Program-made: the position numbers and the translations under genes
Shown here: one piece after another, positions 1-11,187 of the stretch
How the letters are laid out: each line of letters opens with the position of its first letter
How positions within the stretch are numbered: the stretch's first letter is position 1
Notes under the pieces: model-generated
Databases searched by the model: none
What the model was told of the DNA's origin: nothing
The model's input: only the letters and a program-made list of their open reading frames with translations
Assembly: GCF_042453785.1 (NCBI RefSeq)
Contig: NC_091673.1
Location: 14,789,501-14,853,500 of the forward strand
DNA: 64,000 nt
Reading direction: 5' to 3'
From: Malus domestica
Lineage: Eukaryota; Streptophyta; Magnoliopsida; Rosales; Rosaceae

Positions 1-3000
1 GACTTCCTCTTGAAGAATACCATGCAGAAAAGCATTTTTGACATCGAACTGTCTAAGAGACAATTTATAGTAAGCTGCCAATGCAAGAACTAATCTAAGA
101 GACAATTGTTAGTTTGACTACTGGACTGAAGGTTTCCTCATAGTCAATTCCTTCCTCTTGACTATAACATTTTGCTACTAACTTGGCTTTATATCTTGCT
201 ATGGAACCATCTGCATTCTTTTTTATTTTGTAAACCCATTTACAACCCACTAGATTTTTTGTTGGTAGCAAAGGAACAAGAGACCAAATCTGTTGAGAAT
301 GCAAAGCATATATTTCTTCTTGCATTGCAGATTTCCATTATGGGATCTTGGTAGCTGCCTTAAATGTTTTTGGTTCCAAAACTGTTGATGGTGAATCAAC
401 AATTGCAGACAAAACTTTTCTATTGATAATGCCACTTTTTGATCTTGTTTGCATTGGATGCAAATTCATTGATATGGGAAAAACAACAGTGAGTTGTTCA
501 TGTTGAAAATCAGGATCCACAAAGACAAGTGACTATGCAAAGGAGTCAATTGTTGTGGTAAGACTTGGAGAGTGAGAAATAACAATGTCATTGATAGGGT
601 TTTAAATTGAATCTATGGCTCTAGATGCATCTGTTTGCAAGGATTTTGTGGCACTAGATGATGATGCAGACAAAGATTTTGAGACACTAAATGAATTGTT
701 ATCCTTATAGTGTGAAGATAATGACAATGATGAATACTCATGATATTAGGGTGACAATGTTTGAGTTTGTAATGAGATTCTTGGTAATGCAGTGATCTAT
801 GTTAATACAGGTGTATGCAGAGAATTTGAGCTTTGTGTTTTTGAAGGTATAGTGTGATATGAAAATTTTGTTTCACCAAAATGAACATGCCTAGATACAT
901 ATGTTTTATTTGTCTCAAGATTAAAACAAATAAAACCCCTGTAGTGACCTGCATACCTCAAAAAAATACAAATTTTGGTTTTTGGTTGAAACTTAAATGT
1001 GTATATGATTAAAGTAATAGAAAATAGGAACATCCTAACACTTTTAGATGATTTATACCAAGGATTTGACCATATAATAACAGCTATGGAGATTTTATTT
1101 TTAGAGTAGCACAAGACATTCTATTTATCAAGTAGGTTGCAATGGCACAAGCATAAAACCAAAATTTGGAAGGAATATGTGCAGTTTGTAATAGAGTGAT
1201 TGCAGTCTCAATAATGTGCATGTGTTTTCTTTCTGCAAGACCATTTTGTTCTAGTGTATATGGGGAGGAAATTTGATGTATAATGCCATGATTCAAGAGA
1301 TAGTTCTTAAACTTGGTGCTCAAATATTCACCACCACCATCATCACTTTGAAAAACTTTCATTTGTGCAGAAAATTGAGTATATAGATATGCATTGAACT
1401 GAACAAATGTTGAAAACACTTTTGCTTTATTATGTAATGGAAATATCCATGTAAATCGAGTACATTCATCTATGAAACTTACATAGTACCTAAAACCTTC
1501 AACATATAACAAGAGAGAAAGTCCCCACACATCACTGTGAATGACTTCTAGAGGTGTACAAACTTATTTGAAGAATACAAGAAAGGAAGTTTTGTAAATT
1601 TTCCTTCTAAACAAGGTGTACAAATGTTTGCAGTAGTGTCTTGTGATGCAGGTACTTGATTATTGTGCAATATAATAGAAATAATTGCATTTGATGGGTG
1701 TCCTAGCCTTTTATGCCACAAGGTTGTATGTACTAGCTTTGCAAGATAGCATGCATGTTTGTGAGATGATGCAAATAATAGCTTATGTGGTATGTAAAAT
1801 GGTATAAGGTAATAACCATCCCCATATAGTCACTTGGGTAGCATTGTCCCTATGATCTTATTCTGAACCCAAAAAGAAAATTCATCACATATAAACCTGC
1901 ATCTATTGTCTTTGCAGAATTGATAAATGGAGAGTAAATGTTGTGATAGCTTTGGTACATGAAGAACATTTTTGAACTCAAGAGTATGATTTGAAACATG
2001 CAACTTAGAAGAACCAATATTGGTAATAGCCAAACATGCACCACTAGTAGTAGTTATGGTGTCTATGCCTTGATACTGAGTAGGTAACTCAAGATTGGCG
2101 CTCATATGGCATATGAGAGGTTGCTCTAGTATCAACAATCCAAAATTGATCTGGTGGAGCTGAAGGGTGATGATTAACATGCATTGCACTAAGACAATGT
2201 GCATGAGGCCTCCCTTAATATGCAAAATTCCCTCTATGGTAGCATTGAATAGTAGTATGCCCAAACTTCCAGCAAATTTGGCATTGAACAGGTGATGATG
2301 AACCACTTGAAGAACCTATATGCCTTTGAAAACAATCAGCTACAATGTCATTTTTATTGCAAATTTGACATGTTGGAATTTCTGAGGGATGATCAGGACA
2401 ATTGGATTAATATGGTTTTGGAGCCCCAAGAATGCTAGGATTATTGTTTGGTGTGTTAAATCTTAACACTGAGTTGTAATTGAATTTGCCTCTGCCTTTG
2501 CCCCTATAGTTGTTGCCTCTGTATCCTCCATTGTAACCACCATTGTAATTTCCATTATTATAGCTGTTTTGATTTCCTGATAAATAACTTTGACTGTTGG
2601 AGCTATTGGATTGATTTGATCCTCCCCCAAAAGATGAACCACAATTACTTGAATCTATAAAGTTAGAATCAAGAACTAGTACTTGAACCACAATTCCAAA
2701 AGACATATTTGTTTCCAAAAACTAATTGATAGTTGCTTTTTCAGCAAGCAACTGGGATTAAAAGTCTTTGATAAAGATACCATTTTCCTTTCCTCTAATA
2801 ACATATCAAAATGTGTTGTATTCTGCAGTGAGTCCCTTAAGAGTAAGAATGATGATATCATCATCTTCAAAGGCAACTCCAACTGCTGCAAGATGATCTC
2901 TTACATCTTTGATCTTTTGCAGATACTCGGAAACTGAATCAGAACCTTTCTTGATGTTTTGTAGCTTAGTCTTCAATTGAAAAGTGCTCGCTTTTTTTAC

Positions 3001-3581
3001 AGAAGATAACCTTTCTTTCATATTCACCCACATTTCATTAGGACTAGTGCTGCCAATAATGCAAGCAAATGTTGTAGATGACAGAGTTGCAGTAATAAGT
3101 TGCATAATTACACGATTGTGCATTTTCCAAACTTGATAGGCATTTTGTCTCTACCCCTTTGACAGTTGAATCATTGACAAATCTTGGTGGACATTTCTTG
3201 GTGCCATCCACGAATTCCAGAATTCCATGTCCTTCAAGAAGCAATTTGATTTGAAAACTCCATGTTCAGTCATTTGTGTCATACAATTTCACTTTAACGG
3301 ATGTTGGCACTGTTGGAATGAGGCTGGTGATTGGTGATTGAACAATCTCTAGCTGTGTTGCTGTAACCAACTCTGCAGAAAGCAAGAAATTTCTTCACTG
3401 ATGTTTTTAATCAAACAATTGATCTTCATGACCAAGAACTCAAATTTTCTTGTGAATTTGATGATGGGTTTTGCCCAATTGTATCTCAGAAGTTGTACAA
3501 ACTAGAGGATTTAGAAGAGAATAGAATAGAGATTTCAAGAAGAATGTTGAAGCTTTAGATCGTGTCTTAGCGATGCTACCA
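1..3581 (-). pseudogene. Ty1/copia element A, internal region (gag-pol relic, cut by window start)
   Basis: Read on the minus strand, this is a decayed copia polyprotein in the usual order. Gag (UBN2-like) is around 2806-3244. A Gly/Asn-rich stretch and a CX2CX4HX4C zinc knuckle lie near 2260-2720, and an aspartic protease remnant, with DTR where DSG is expected, near 2120. Then follow GAG-pre-integrase (1830-2100), integrase (1084-1530) and the start of reverse transcriptase (95-325, with WKWVYKIK-like and ARYKAKLVAK-like blocks). The integrase keeps acidic residues in the contexts FIDEC, SDDGG and NGLAERKH, matching a DDE core. Stops and frameshifts separate the pieces, so no polyprotein can be made. 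The rest of RT, RNase H and the 3' LTR lie left of the window. Assignment to Copia is secure from domain order (integrase before RT). Confidence 0.9.
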
Positions 3582-3900
3582 TGTGAGAACTGCAGAAAAT
3601 GCAGAAGAAATTTGAGAGAGAGAGAGAGCTCGTGAGCTTTTGAGAATTGATCTTTCTTGATTACCAAGTAACTGTTACAAAGGGTCCTTTATACTATACT
3701 GTAAAAAAGCTTACTTATTAAGCTAATACAATGTGTAACCTCCTTATTTCAACAAACCACACTTCTAACAACCTACAACTCTAACAACTTTTGTATAACA
3801 ACCCTTCTTATCCATTGACATGTGGCATGATCTTAACCATTGATTCCTCTTCACTTGGATTACTAGCTTCACTAGCTTTGATATTCTTACAACCATTACA
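3582..3900 (-). mobile_element. 5' LTR of copia element A
   Basis: The 319-bp segment starts TGTGAG and ends TTACA on the plus strand, giving TG...CA ends. Immediately inside it, on the minus strand, is TGGTAGCA (3574-3581), which resembles the initiator-Met-tRNA primer-binding site TGGTATCA. On the other side the sequence changes abruptly at 3901 to coding sequence of another copia element on the opposite strand. The partner LTR is outside the window, so the boundaries rest on the TG/CA ends, the PBS and the junction. Confidence 0.7.
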
Positions 3901-4056
3901 TTCGAGAAAAAGGGCTAGCCAAGGCTATCTCAGTTCATTTTATTTGCACACAAGACCAAATTGAAGATATTTGCACCAAAATTCTTTCAAAGCACAGATT
4001 CCAGTTTCTGAGATCCAAACTGTCTCTTCGAAGTCCTCAGTTTAGTTTGAAAGGGA
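3901..4056 (+). pseudogene. Ty1/copia element C, RNase H 3' fragment
   Basis: Plus-strand coding sequence for the C-terminal end of a copia RNase H. It contains HFICTQDQIEDICTK-like and LRSKLSL-like blocks that align with the end of element B's pol (HVTVQFVCTQ, DICTKALSK). It is followed by a purine run (GAAAGGGA) that acts as the polypurine tract before an LTR starting at 4057. Element A is inserted directly upstream at 3900/3901, so the rest of C's pol must lie beyond A, outside the window. Confidence 0.8.
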
Positions 4057-4140
4057 TGTTAAGGATAGTTTTGTAAATGACTCAGTTGATATAAAACTTA
4101 GAGTTGTTAATTTGTTGGGATAGTTGTAATAGGCGGTTAA
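4057..4140 (+). mobile_element. 3' LTR of copia element C, left part
   Basis: Begins TGTTAAGG directly after the polypurine tract at 4049-4056. It is interrupted at 4140 by element B; the same LTR resumes at 8915-9017 and ends CTTCAACA, giving TGTT...AACA inverted ends. Without element B and one copy of its target duplication the LTR would be about 182 bp. Confidence 0.7.
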
Positions 4141-4316
4141 TATTAGGAAAAATATCTTGTATTTCATCATCCGAATAATATTACACACTTGAGTATTTAT
4201 ACAAAGTGCAAGACTTAGTGAGTAAGCTTACTTATCATAACAGCTGTCAAAACTAACTACTATATTGTCCTCAAGTTACACCTCTAGAGGATACAATTAC
4301 ATTTTTACCCTTAATA
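4141..4316 (-). repeat. 3' LTR of element B
   Basis: 176 bp, nearly identical to 8739-8914. On the minus strand it begins TATTAAGG and ends CCTAATA. The RNase H reading frame runs about 46 bases into it. Confidence 0.9.
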
Positions 4317-5290
4317 TCCCCCCTTAAACAAAATGAAGGGATCTGAAGTGCTAGTTTAGAACAAAGAAACAAAAATCTAGGTTTTGACAGTGCCTTAGTA
4401 CATATATCAACAATTTGATTTTGAGTACAAACAAACTGAACAGTGACATGTTTAGCTAAAACTTTCTCCCGAATGTAATGATAATCAATTTCAACATGCT
4501 TGGTCCTAGCATGAAAAATTAGATTTTTGGCAAAGGAAATGGCGGACACATTGTCACACCAAAGCTGAGGAGGAGAAGGCAGTTTGTATCCAATATCAAC
4601 AAGAAGTTTGCAAATCCATGTGATCTCAGCAGCTGTATTTGCAAGAGAACGATACTCTGCTTCAGTAGAAGAACGAGCCACAGTTGGTTGCTTTTTAGCA
4701 CTCCAACTAAGGATAGAACTGCTCAAAAAAATACAAAAGCCGCCAGTAGATCTTCGATCAATGGAACAACTTGCCCAATCAGCATATGAAAAAGCTTGAA
4801 GATAGAGAGGAGATGAAGATGAAGAAAACCACAGACCAAGTTCAATGGAGCCTTTTAAGTACCGAAGAAGTCGCTTGATAGCTTGAAGATGAGAAAGGCG
4901 ATGAGCATGCATGAATTGGCAAACTAAATTAACTACAAAACTGATATCAGGCCGGGTCCATGTAAGGTACTGAAGAGCATCAACCAATGACCTGTATTCA
5001 GTGGCATCTTCAAGTAAAAGAGAAGCATGGTTAAGTTTAGCAGTACTCAAAAGTGTATTGCAGGGTTTTGCTCCATCCATGTTGGCTTTTTGTAAAAGAT
5101 CCAGGATGTACTTGGTCTGATTAATGAAAATGCTAGAAGAGAAGCTCCTTACTTCAATCCCAAGAAAATAATGAAGTGGCCCGATATTTTTAATGGGAAA
5201 CATGCTACGAAGTTGAGAAATAACTTGCTGACACTCACTAGATGATGGTCCAGTAACCAGTATATCATCCACATACACCAATACAAACAC
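4271..5290 (-). pseudogene. Element B pol: reverse transcriptase core and RNase H
   Basis: A 339-codon open stretch. The catalytic YVDD of reverse transcriptase is near its start (residues 6-9), followed by the copia-type connection and RNase HI domain (YADWASC, STGG, SSTEAEYRSL and DICTKALSK blocks; acidic residues preserved). It is separated from the upstream RT finger region (5474-5800) by a double stop (TAG TAA, in the place of the first residues of the usual xQPPGF motif) and about 180 bases that still encode RT (PPGFEVS, LYGLKQVPRAW). The segment is therefore part of one broken polyprotein. Confidence 0.88.
4317..4327 (-). promoter_or_regulatory. Polypurine tract of element B
   Basis: On the minus strand this reads TTTAAGGGGGGA immediately before the 3' LTR. 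It is the expected position and composition for the plus-strand primer of reverse transcription. Confidence 0.75.
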
Positions 5291-5473
5291 AAGATGTGGA
5301 GAGCGTTTGACAAACAGAGAGTGATCATTCTGAGATCCAATAAACCCAAAAGAGTGAAGAACACCTTGTAATTTGTCATACCAAGCCCGTGGTACTTGTT
5401 TTAATCCATATAAGGATTTATAAAGCTTGGAAACATGATGTGGATGACTGGAGACCTCAAAACCAGGTGGTTA

Positions 5474-6787
5474 CTACATGAACATTGACTCTTGAAGTAT
5501 GCCATGTAAAAAGGCATTGCTCACATCCAGTTGACTTAAGAACCAGTTGAATTGAGAAGCAAGAGTAAGAAGTAATCTGATAGTAACAGGTTTAGCTACC
5601 GGATTAAACGCTTCAGAATAATTCAGGCCCTCTTGTCGATGAAACCCTTTGGCTACCAACCTAGCCTTATATCTTTCAATAGAGCCATCTGATTTCCTCT
5701 TGATTCTGAACACCCATTTGCAGCCGACCAATTTCTGAGATGGAGATGAAGGAACCAAAGACCATGTGCATGTGCTACACAAGGCATTGTACTCTTCTTG
5801 CATTGCTTGGCGCCAATGAGGATACTTAGAAGCTTGCAAATAGGTAGTAGGTGTACAATCTTGAGAAAGATGAGAATGAAGGGGATGTGTAGTGGCAGTA
5901 TATGCTTTTGGTTTAAAAATCCCGGATTTGAACAGTGTTTGCATAAGATGAATATTAGAAGGTAAGGGAATAGGAAGAGAAGGGTCAGAATCACTAGGCG
6001 GAAGAAGAGAGGGTGCAGGGATAGAAGTTGAAGTATAAGGCAATGCAGATGAAGAAGCTGCAGAAATATTTGGAGAGTTTGAAGAGGAACTTGATGGTTG
6101 AGAGGATGAGGTAGTAATAAAAGTAAAGGTGAGTTCAGATGGTATAGGTAGGGAATAGTGTATGGGTGGTTGGGGTGGTGAGGAAGTATTTGAGGATAGG
6201 AAAAGTGACCGATGAAATGGAAAATTGGATTCATCAAACAATACATGCCTCGAAATATGCATCATCTTTGTGACTGGATCAAGGCACTTATGACCCCTGT
6301 GATGCAAGTTGTACCCCAAGAACACACATAACTTGCTTTTTGGTTCTAGTTTGGAGGAAGTATAAGGTTGCAACCACGGAAAACAACTGCAACCAAACAC
6401 TCTGAGAGTACTATAATCTGGAGATTTCTTGAATAAGGATTCCCAAGGTGAAGAATTGGTAGTAGTAAAAAGCCTGTTTATCAAATAGATTGCAATAGCA
6501 AAAGCCTCAACCCAATAGATATAAGGAACCTTAAATGCAGCTAACAGAGTCCTAGCAGTTTCAACTAAGTGCCTATGCTTTCTCTCAGCACATCCATTCT
6601 GCTCGGGAGTGTGGGGACAACTTAATTGATGGTCAATCCCATGTGCAACCAAAAATTTAGAGAAAGAAGAACTTAAATATTCTCCACCAGAGTCAGACCG
6701 CAGAGCAATGATTTTAGTACCCAGAGAGTTCTCAACCAAAGATTTAAATTGCACAAAGATTTGAAAGACATCAGATTTATACTTCAA
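5474..6787 (-). pseudogene. Element B pol: integrase to start of reverse transcriptase
   Basis: A 437-codon open stretch. The integrase core is first (LRSDSGGEY and PEQNGCAERKH hold the second Asp and the Glu of the DDE triad), then the copia GKGY-like C-terminal region (VFGCSCFPWLQPY, FLGYN), a Ser/Pro-rich linker, and the N-terminal RT block (WSLVPSSP, GCKWVFRIKRK, LLTLASQFNW, LDVSNAFLHG with the first catalytic Asp). It ends at a TAG TAA pair. The first integrase Asp lies upstream of this frame. Confidence 0.88.
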
Positions 6788-7169
6788 AGGAAAAAATCAG
6801 TTGTATTTTGTGTAATCATCCACAAAAATGACATAATACCGATATCCATTACTAGAAGTAACAGATGCTGGCCCCCATACATCTGTGTAAATGAGTTCAA
6901 GAGGCTTTCTGGGTATTACAAGAAGCTGAAACAAAGGGAAGCCTTGAACACTTGCCTAATGCACAATCTAAGCAAAATGACTTATTTGTACTATGTAAAA
7001 CAAAAATACAAGATTACGCAGACAACTTATTAAGAACTTTAGTAGAGGGATGACCCAATCTTTGGTGCCAAATGGTGCTGCAAACCTTAGTAGCTGGTGC
7101 AAATGCTTTAATACCAGTAGGTGAAGAGGATCGAGAAGCATGAAAAGGATAGAAACCATCTTGAACAGG

Positions 7170-7454
7170 TCATTTAAAAAGCATCCTCCCCGAGGAAAGA
7201 TCCTTCATAGTGAAGTGAAAATGATAAAGATGCATAGAACACCAATTGTCAAGCAAAAATTGATTTGCAGATAGAAGATTTTGTTTCAAATCAGGGACAT
7301 GCAACACATTGTTCAGTTTAAAAGTACAAGCGGATGTAAGTAAAATCGAAGAGCCAGAATGAAGAATGGGTAAACCTTTGCCATCACCAATAAAGACTTG
7401 GTCTATACCAGTGTAAGGTTCTGGACTTTGAAGATGAGTATATGAGTTGGTCAT
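7170..7454 (-). pseudogene. Element B: protease end and GAG-pre-integrase domain
   Basis: The 94-codon piece contains FKLNNVLHVPDLKQNLLS, the signature of the copia GAG-pre-integrase region. It follows the protease region and, after further stops, leads into the HQRLGHPS-like zinc-binding part of integrase at about 7030-7080. Confidence 0.8.
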
Positions 7455-7588
7455 ATGGGAACTACACCGAAGTCAACAAGCCAGGATGGTGTAAAGGATG
7501 ATGTGTTAGCAACCATAGCCAACTGCGAAGATTTACCATTGTAACTGGAATTCATCATGTGAGGACATTCATATGCTTCATGATCAAA

Positions 7589-8620
7589 CTAGCGACAGAT
7601 TTGACAAATGATCTTCTTGCCAAACGTGTTGTAATGTCCAGAACTGTTGGAGTGATTACGACCTCCACGATTGTAATTTGGTCGAGAATTATTATACCGA
7701 AAATTACCACAATTGCCATGATTTCCACGATTGTAATTTCGAGAATTGGAAGAGCCACGACCCTGATTGTTATAGCTGAATGTAGGCTGAGCAGAGAAGG
7801 CTTGAGAGGAGGAGAGAGGCGGGGTTGGAAGAATACCAGCTGAAGAATGATATGCCTGAAAAGGTGTGGCAGTAGTGGTTTTCTTACGATTTACAAGTTG
7901 AATTTCCTTGCTGAGAAGTAGACCATGTAATTCATCAAGTGTAGTAGTACTAAGACGAAATTGAATATCATCCACAAAAGAATCAAATTCATTAGGCATG
8001 CCATGAAGAGTAATAAAGATAAGTTCAGAATCCTCAACCAGAGCTCCGGCACTGGCAAGAGCATCAGCAATTTCCTCAATTTGCTGGAGATATTAAGCAG
8101 TAGATAATTCACCTTTGGTCAGATTGCGAAGCCGTGAACGAAGCTCATGAATATGAGACTGAGAAGCTGCTGCAAGACGCAATTCCAATTTCGCCCAAAG
8201 TTCACGAGCAGAGGTAACACTAACAGTGTACGGAATTAGGGATTCAGAAAGTGTAGAATTGATCCAGATAAGAATATTCTGATCATTTTCAAACCATGTG
8301 ACATAGTTCGAATTCAAGATCACAGTACGATTACCAGAGGAATCACAAAGAAATTGAGGCGGTTCTTGCAGAGATCTATCAATCATACCAGTAAGATTGT
8401 ACTTGCGAAAGATCGGAGCAAAAAAAGCACTCCAGGTGAGATAATTGGTGGTAGTAAGCTTGATCGGTACCATGGAGCCAATGTTCTGGATGGTGATAGA
8501 AGTAACTGTCGAAGCATTTGGGGAATTTGAGGAATTAGGGTTTGGAATCGCATGAGGAGAGAGATGAATCTGTGACCCAGAGTTGAATAACGGCGGTGAA
8601 TTGGAGGTCGACATAGCCAA
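7589..8620 (-). pseudogene. Element B gag with one nonsense codon
   Basis: From ATG at 8620 the frame encodes a copia gag: an N-terminal Ser/Asn-rich leader, MVPIKLTTTNYLTW, a UBN2-type domain, LHGMPNEFD, then a Gly/Asn/Arg-rich tail and the start of a zinc knuckle (CQICR). A single TAA at about 8096 interrupts the otherwise continuous frame (LSTA-stop-YLQQIEE); Glu is the usual residue there. A TAG at 7586-7588 falls inside the knuckle, after which FDHEAYEC completes the CX2CX4HX4C pattern. Two point changes therefore disable gag. Confidence 0.85.
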
Positions 8621-8730
8621 AATCGTGAAGAATTAGGGTTTGCAGTCTGTGTGGAAGATCGAAGAGAAGACGATCAAAGGAGAGAAGAAGCGGGAAAGTG
8701 GAACGAAGGTCGTGAGACAGAGAAGGCGGG

Positions 8731-8738
8731 TGATACCA
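8731..8738 (-). promoter_or_regulatory. Primer-binding site of element B
   Basis: TGGTATCA on the minus strand, directly adjacent to the 5' LTR. It is complementary to the 3' end of plant initiator Met-tRNA; the following bases (CCCGCC) no longer match the longer canonical site. Confidence 0.8.
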
Positions 8739-8914
8739 TATTAGGAAAAATATCTTGTATTTCATCATCCGAATAATATTACACATTTGAGTATTTATAC
8801 AAAGTACAAGACTTAGTGAGTAAGCTAACTTATCATAACAGCTGTCAAAACTAACTACTATACTATCCTCAAGTTACACCTCTAGAGGATACAATTACAT
8901 TTTTACCCTTAATA
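8739..8914 (-). repeat. 5' LTR of element B
   Basis: 176 bp, nearly identical to 4141-4316, followed outside by the target duplication GTTAA (8915-8919). Confidence 0.9.
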
Positions 8915-9017
8915 GTTAATTAGTTGGAATGTATTAGTTATTTGGTGAGTGTGAAAGGTTGTATATATACAACAATATTATAACATTATTAATCATTCAA
9001 TGAAATTAGCTTCAACA
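8915..9017 (+). mobile_element. 3' LTR of copia element C, right part
   Basis: Continues the LTR interrupted at 4140, starting with the second copy of GTTAA and ending CTTCAACA, the inverted match of the LTR start TGTT at 4057. It carries a TATA-rich stretch at 8970-8980. Confidence 0.6.
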
Positions 9018-9165
9018 AAAGAAAATTCAAAGAACTTAGCGAAGAAGGCTTTGGTGTATTTAACACAATACGTTGAAATGAAGGAAAGCTTATTTATTGA
9101 TATCCCCGATAAGTTACAAATATGTACATATACTTGAGTCAAAATAAACAAACAAGAGGGAGCCT

Positions 9166-9846
9166 TCACAAATGTTGCTTAGGAGAAGTCTCAACAGTCG
9201 GTAGAGCCCCAGAAAGAGAAGGCACCGGAGGGGGATCATTCGGAGCCTCAGTACTGGACAAAACCCTAGAAGGAGGAGGCATCAGAGATTGATCATTTGG
9301 AGCTTCATTACGCGGTACAGCCCCAGAAGACGAAGGCAATAAATGCCTTTGGAACAAACCCACAAATCTCTGATGATCAAGTAAAACCCGACCATCAGAT
9401 TCCTTCATCTGGTCAAGCTTCCTCTTCATGTTTGTAGCATAGTCATGTGCGAGCCGGTGCAACTGTTTATTCTCATGCTTGAGCCCTCTAATCTCCTATT
9501 TGAGACTCATCACTTCAGCCGCCAATGATTCAACTTGGCGGGTTCGAGCAAATAGGCGTTGGGCCATATTAGACACAGAACCTGCACACTGAACACTGAG
9601 AGCCAGAGAATCCTTAACAGACAACTCATCAGACCGTTTGGAAAGTAGTCTGTTATCTTTGGGAGTGAGAAGGTTCCTGGCCACTACCGCAGCAGTCATA
9701 TCATTCTTCATCATGGAATCCCCAACGGTAAGAGGACCAGTAGGGGAGACGAAGGATGGGCGCCATATGTTGTCTGGAGAAGGCGGGGCTGCCTCTTCAA
9801 CAAGGTTCAAGTCAAAACGACGGTCGGAGGGGCCAGACATTTTCAA
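9166..9846 (-). pseudogene. Retroelement-associated open frame with a single amber codon
   Basis: From ATG at 9846 (another ATG, MSGPSDRR, two codons later) the frame encodes about 226 residues: an acidic/proline N-terminus (FDLNLVEEAAPPSPD), a conserved-looking middle (LLTPKDNRLLSKRSDEL), a likely coiled coil (VESLAAEVMSLK then GLKHENKQLHRLAHDYATNMKRKLDQ), and a Pro/Ser-rich tail. It is split only by TAG at 9496-9498, one base from CAG (Gln). I recall close relatives as very abundant hypothetical proteins in apple and pear genomes, which points to a transposon-borne gene; its function is unknown. A bZIP-like or coiled-coil structural role is only a guess. Confidence 0.6.
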
Positions 9847-9953
9847 AGGTGTTGAAGAGAGAAGAGGTCGGACAAATCAAGATCTTAGAAGTGCAAGAAT
9901 GGAGCTTCTACTGGTGGATATTCAAGTGTGCTTTGGAACGTAATGTCAGCCCC

Positions 9954-9960
9954 TATAAAA
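9954..9960 (+). promoter_or_regulatory. TATA box in element D
   Basis: CCCCTATAAAAATC on the plus strand, a strong plant TATA context about 110 bases from the start of the antisense open frame. It probably marks the U3/R border of a plus-oriented LTR. Confidence 0.5.
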
Positions 9961-10003
9961 ATCTGCACTCGACGAAGCTTCAGAAATCGAAGAGACGCCT
10001 GCT

Positions 10004-10215
10004 CAGAAATCGAAGAGGCGTTTGCTTTCTCAAAAGCTGGGCTGCTCAGAGACCACGAGGGTCGATCTCAGAAATCGAAGAGGTGTTTGCTTTCTCAAAA
10101 GCTGGGCTGCTCAAAGACCACAAAGGCCGATCTCAGAAATCGAAGAGGCTTGCTTTCTCAAAAGCTGGGCTGCTCAGAGACCACGAGGGCCGATTTCAGA
10201 AATCGAAGAGGCACC
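10004..10215 (+). repeat. Tandem array, about 65-bp unit, three-plus copies
   Basis: Units begin CAGAAATCGAAGAGG at about 10,004, 10,069, 10,134 and 10,197. Each contains CTTTCTCAAAAGCTGGGCTGC and a GACCAC-rich end. The copies differ by a few bases and small indels. Confidence 0.85.
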
Positions 10216-10535
10216 TACTTTTCCAGCCTTGTCAGCACCTGTCACACGCACACTCAGTTTTGCGGAAAATATGGGCATTATGTCGAAGATTTCTGGCAAA
10301 GTAGAAAGCACATGAATCGTACTGTTCAATCACCCACTTCCCACGCGCAACAGTAGCTCATGGGTACCACAGATAACTTTGCCAAAGTTCTCTGACAAAG
10401 TTGAGACACGTGAAGCTTGCAGCTCCCACTACATCGCTCTGACCAAGAAGGGTAAAAGAATTGCAAAGAAACAACACTAACAAAGTTTAGACACATAAAT
10501 TTTGAAGGTCTAGCTACCATATTATTACCCACAAA

Positions 10536-11187
10536 GGTAAAGGAACAGTACCACTGCTGGATAATTGGAAAGTCCCGGTGTGTCAACCTCTGTGCTTCGT
10601 GGCAAGGTAGACTAGCAAACATGCCCAACCTTTACTCACATTCGAGAAAACACTCCTAACAAGATTGCTTGCTCCAAAATCGAAGAGGCACCGCCCTCCG
10701 AATCTCGAGAGCCAGACTCCCAACATGGTTACTTTCTCAAAAATCGAAGAGAGGGTAAAGGAACAGTACCACTGATGGATAATTGGAAAGTCCCTGTGTG
10801 TCAACATTTGTGCTTCGTGGCAAGGTAGACTAGCAAACATGCCCAACCTTTACTCACATTCAAGAAAACACTCCCAACAAGATTGCTTGCTCCAAAATTG
10901 AAGAGGCACCGCCCTCCGAATCTCGAGAGCCAGACTCCCAACATGATTACTTTCTCAAAATCGAAGAGAGGGTAAAGGAACAGTACCACTGCTGGATAAT
11001 TGGAAAGTCCCTGTGTGTCAACCTCTGTGCTTCGTGGCAAGGTAGACTAGCAAACATGCCCAACCTTTACTCACATTCGAGAAAACACTCCCAACAAGAT
11101 TGCTTGCTCCAAAATCGAAGAGGCACGGCCCTCCGAATCTCGAGAGCCAGACTCCCAACATGATTACTTTCTCAAAAATCGAAGAGA
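10536..11187 (+). repeat. Tandem array, about 218-bp unit, three copies
   Basis: Units start GGTAAAGGAACAGTACC at 10,536, 10,754 and 10,971, with period 217-218. Each contains TGCTTCGTGGCAAGG and CGAATCTCGAGAGCCAGAC. Very high similarity between copies suggests recent expansion by unequal exchange or replication slippage. Confidence 0.88.

Larger units (their letters stand above)
4141..8914 (-). mobile_element. Full-length Ty1/copia retrotransposon B with two LTRs
   Basis: A complete 4774-bp element on the minus strand. LTRs of 176 bp lie at 4141-4316 and 8739-8914 and differ at about five positions (about 97% identity by eye). The 5-bp target duplication GTTAA flanks it at 4136-4140 and 8915-8919. 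The primer-binding site TGGTATCA (initiator Met-tRNA type) abuts the 5' LTR and a G-rich polypurine tract abuts the 3' LTR. The LTR ends are TATTA...TAATA instead of TG...CA. Domain order gag, protease, integrase, RT, RNase H is that of Copia. The coding region has several stops, so the copy is not autonomous. It lies in the 3' LTR of element C. Confidence 0.92.
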
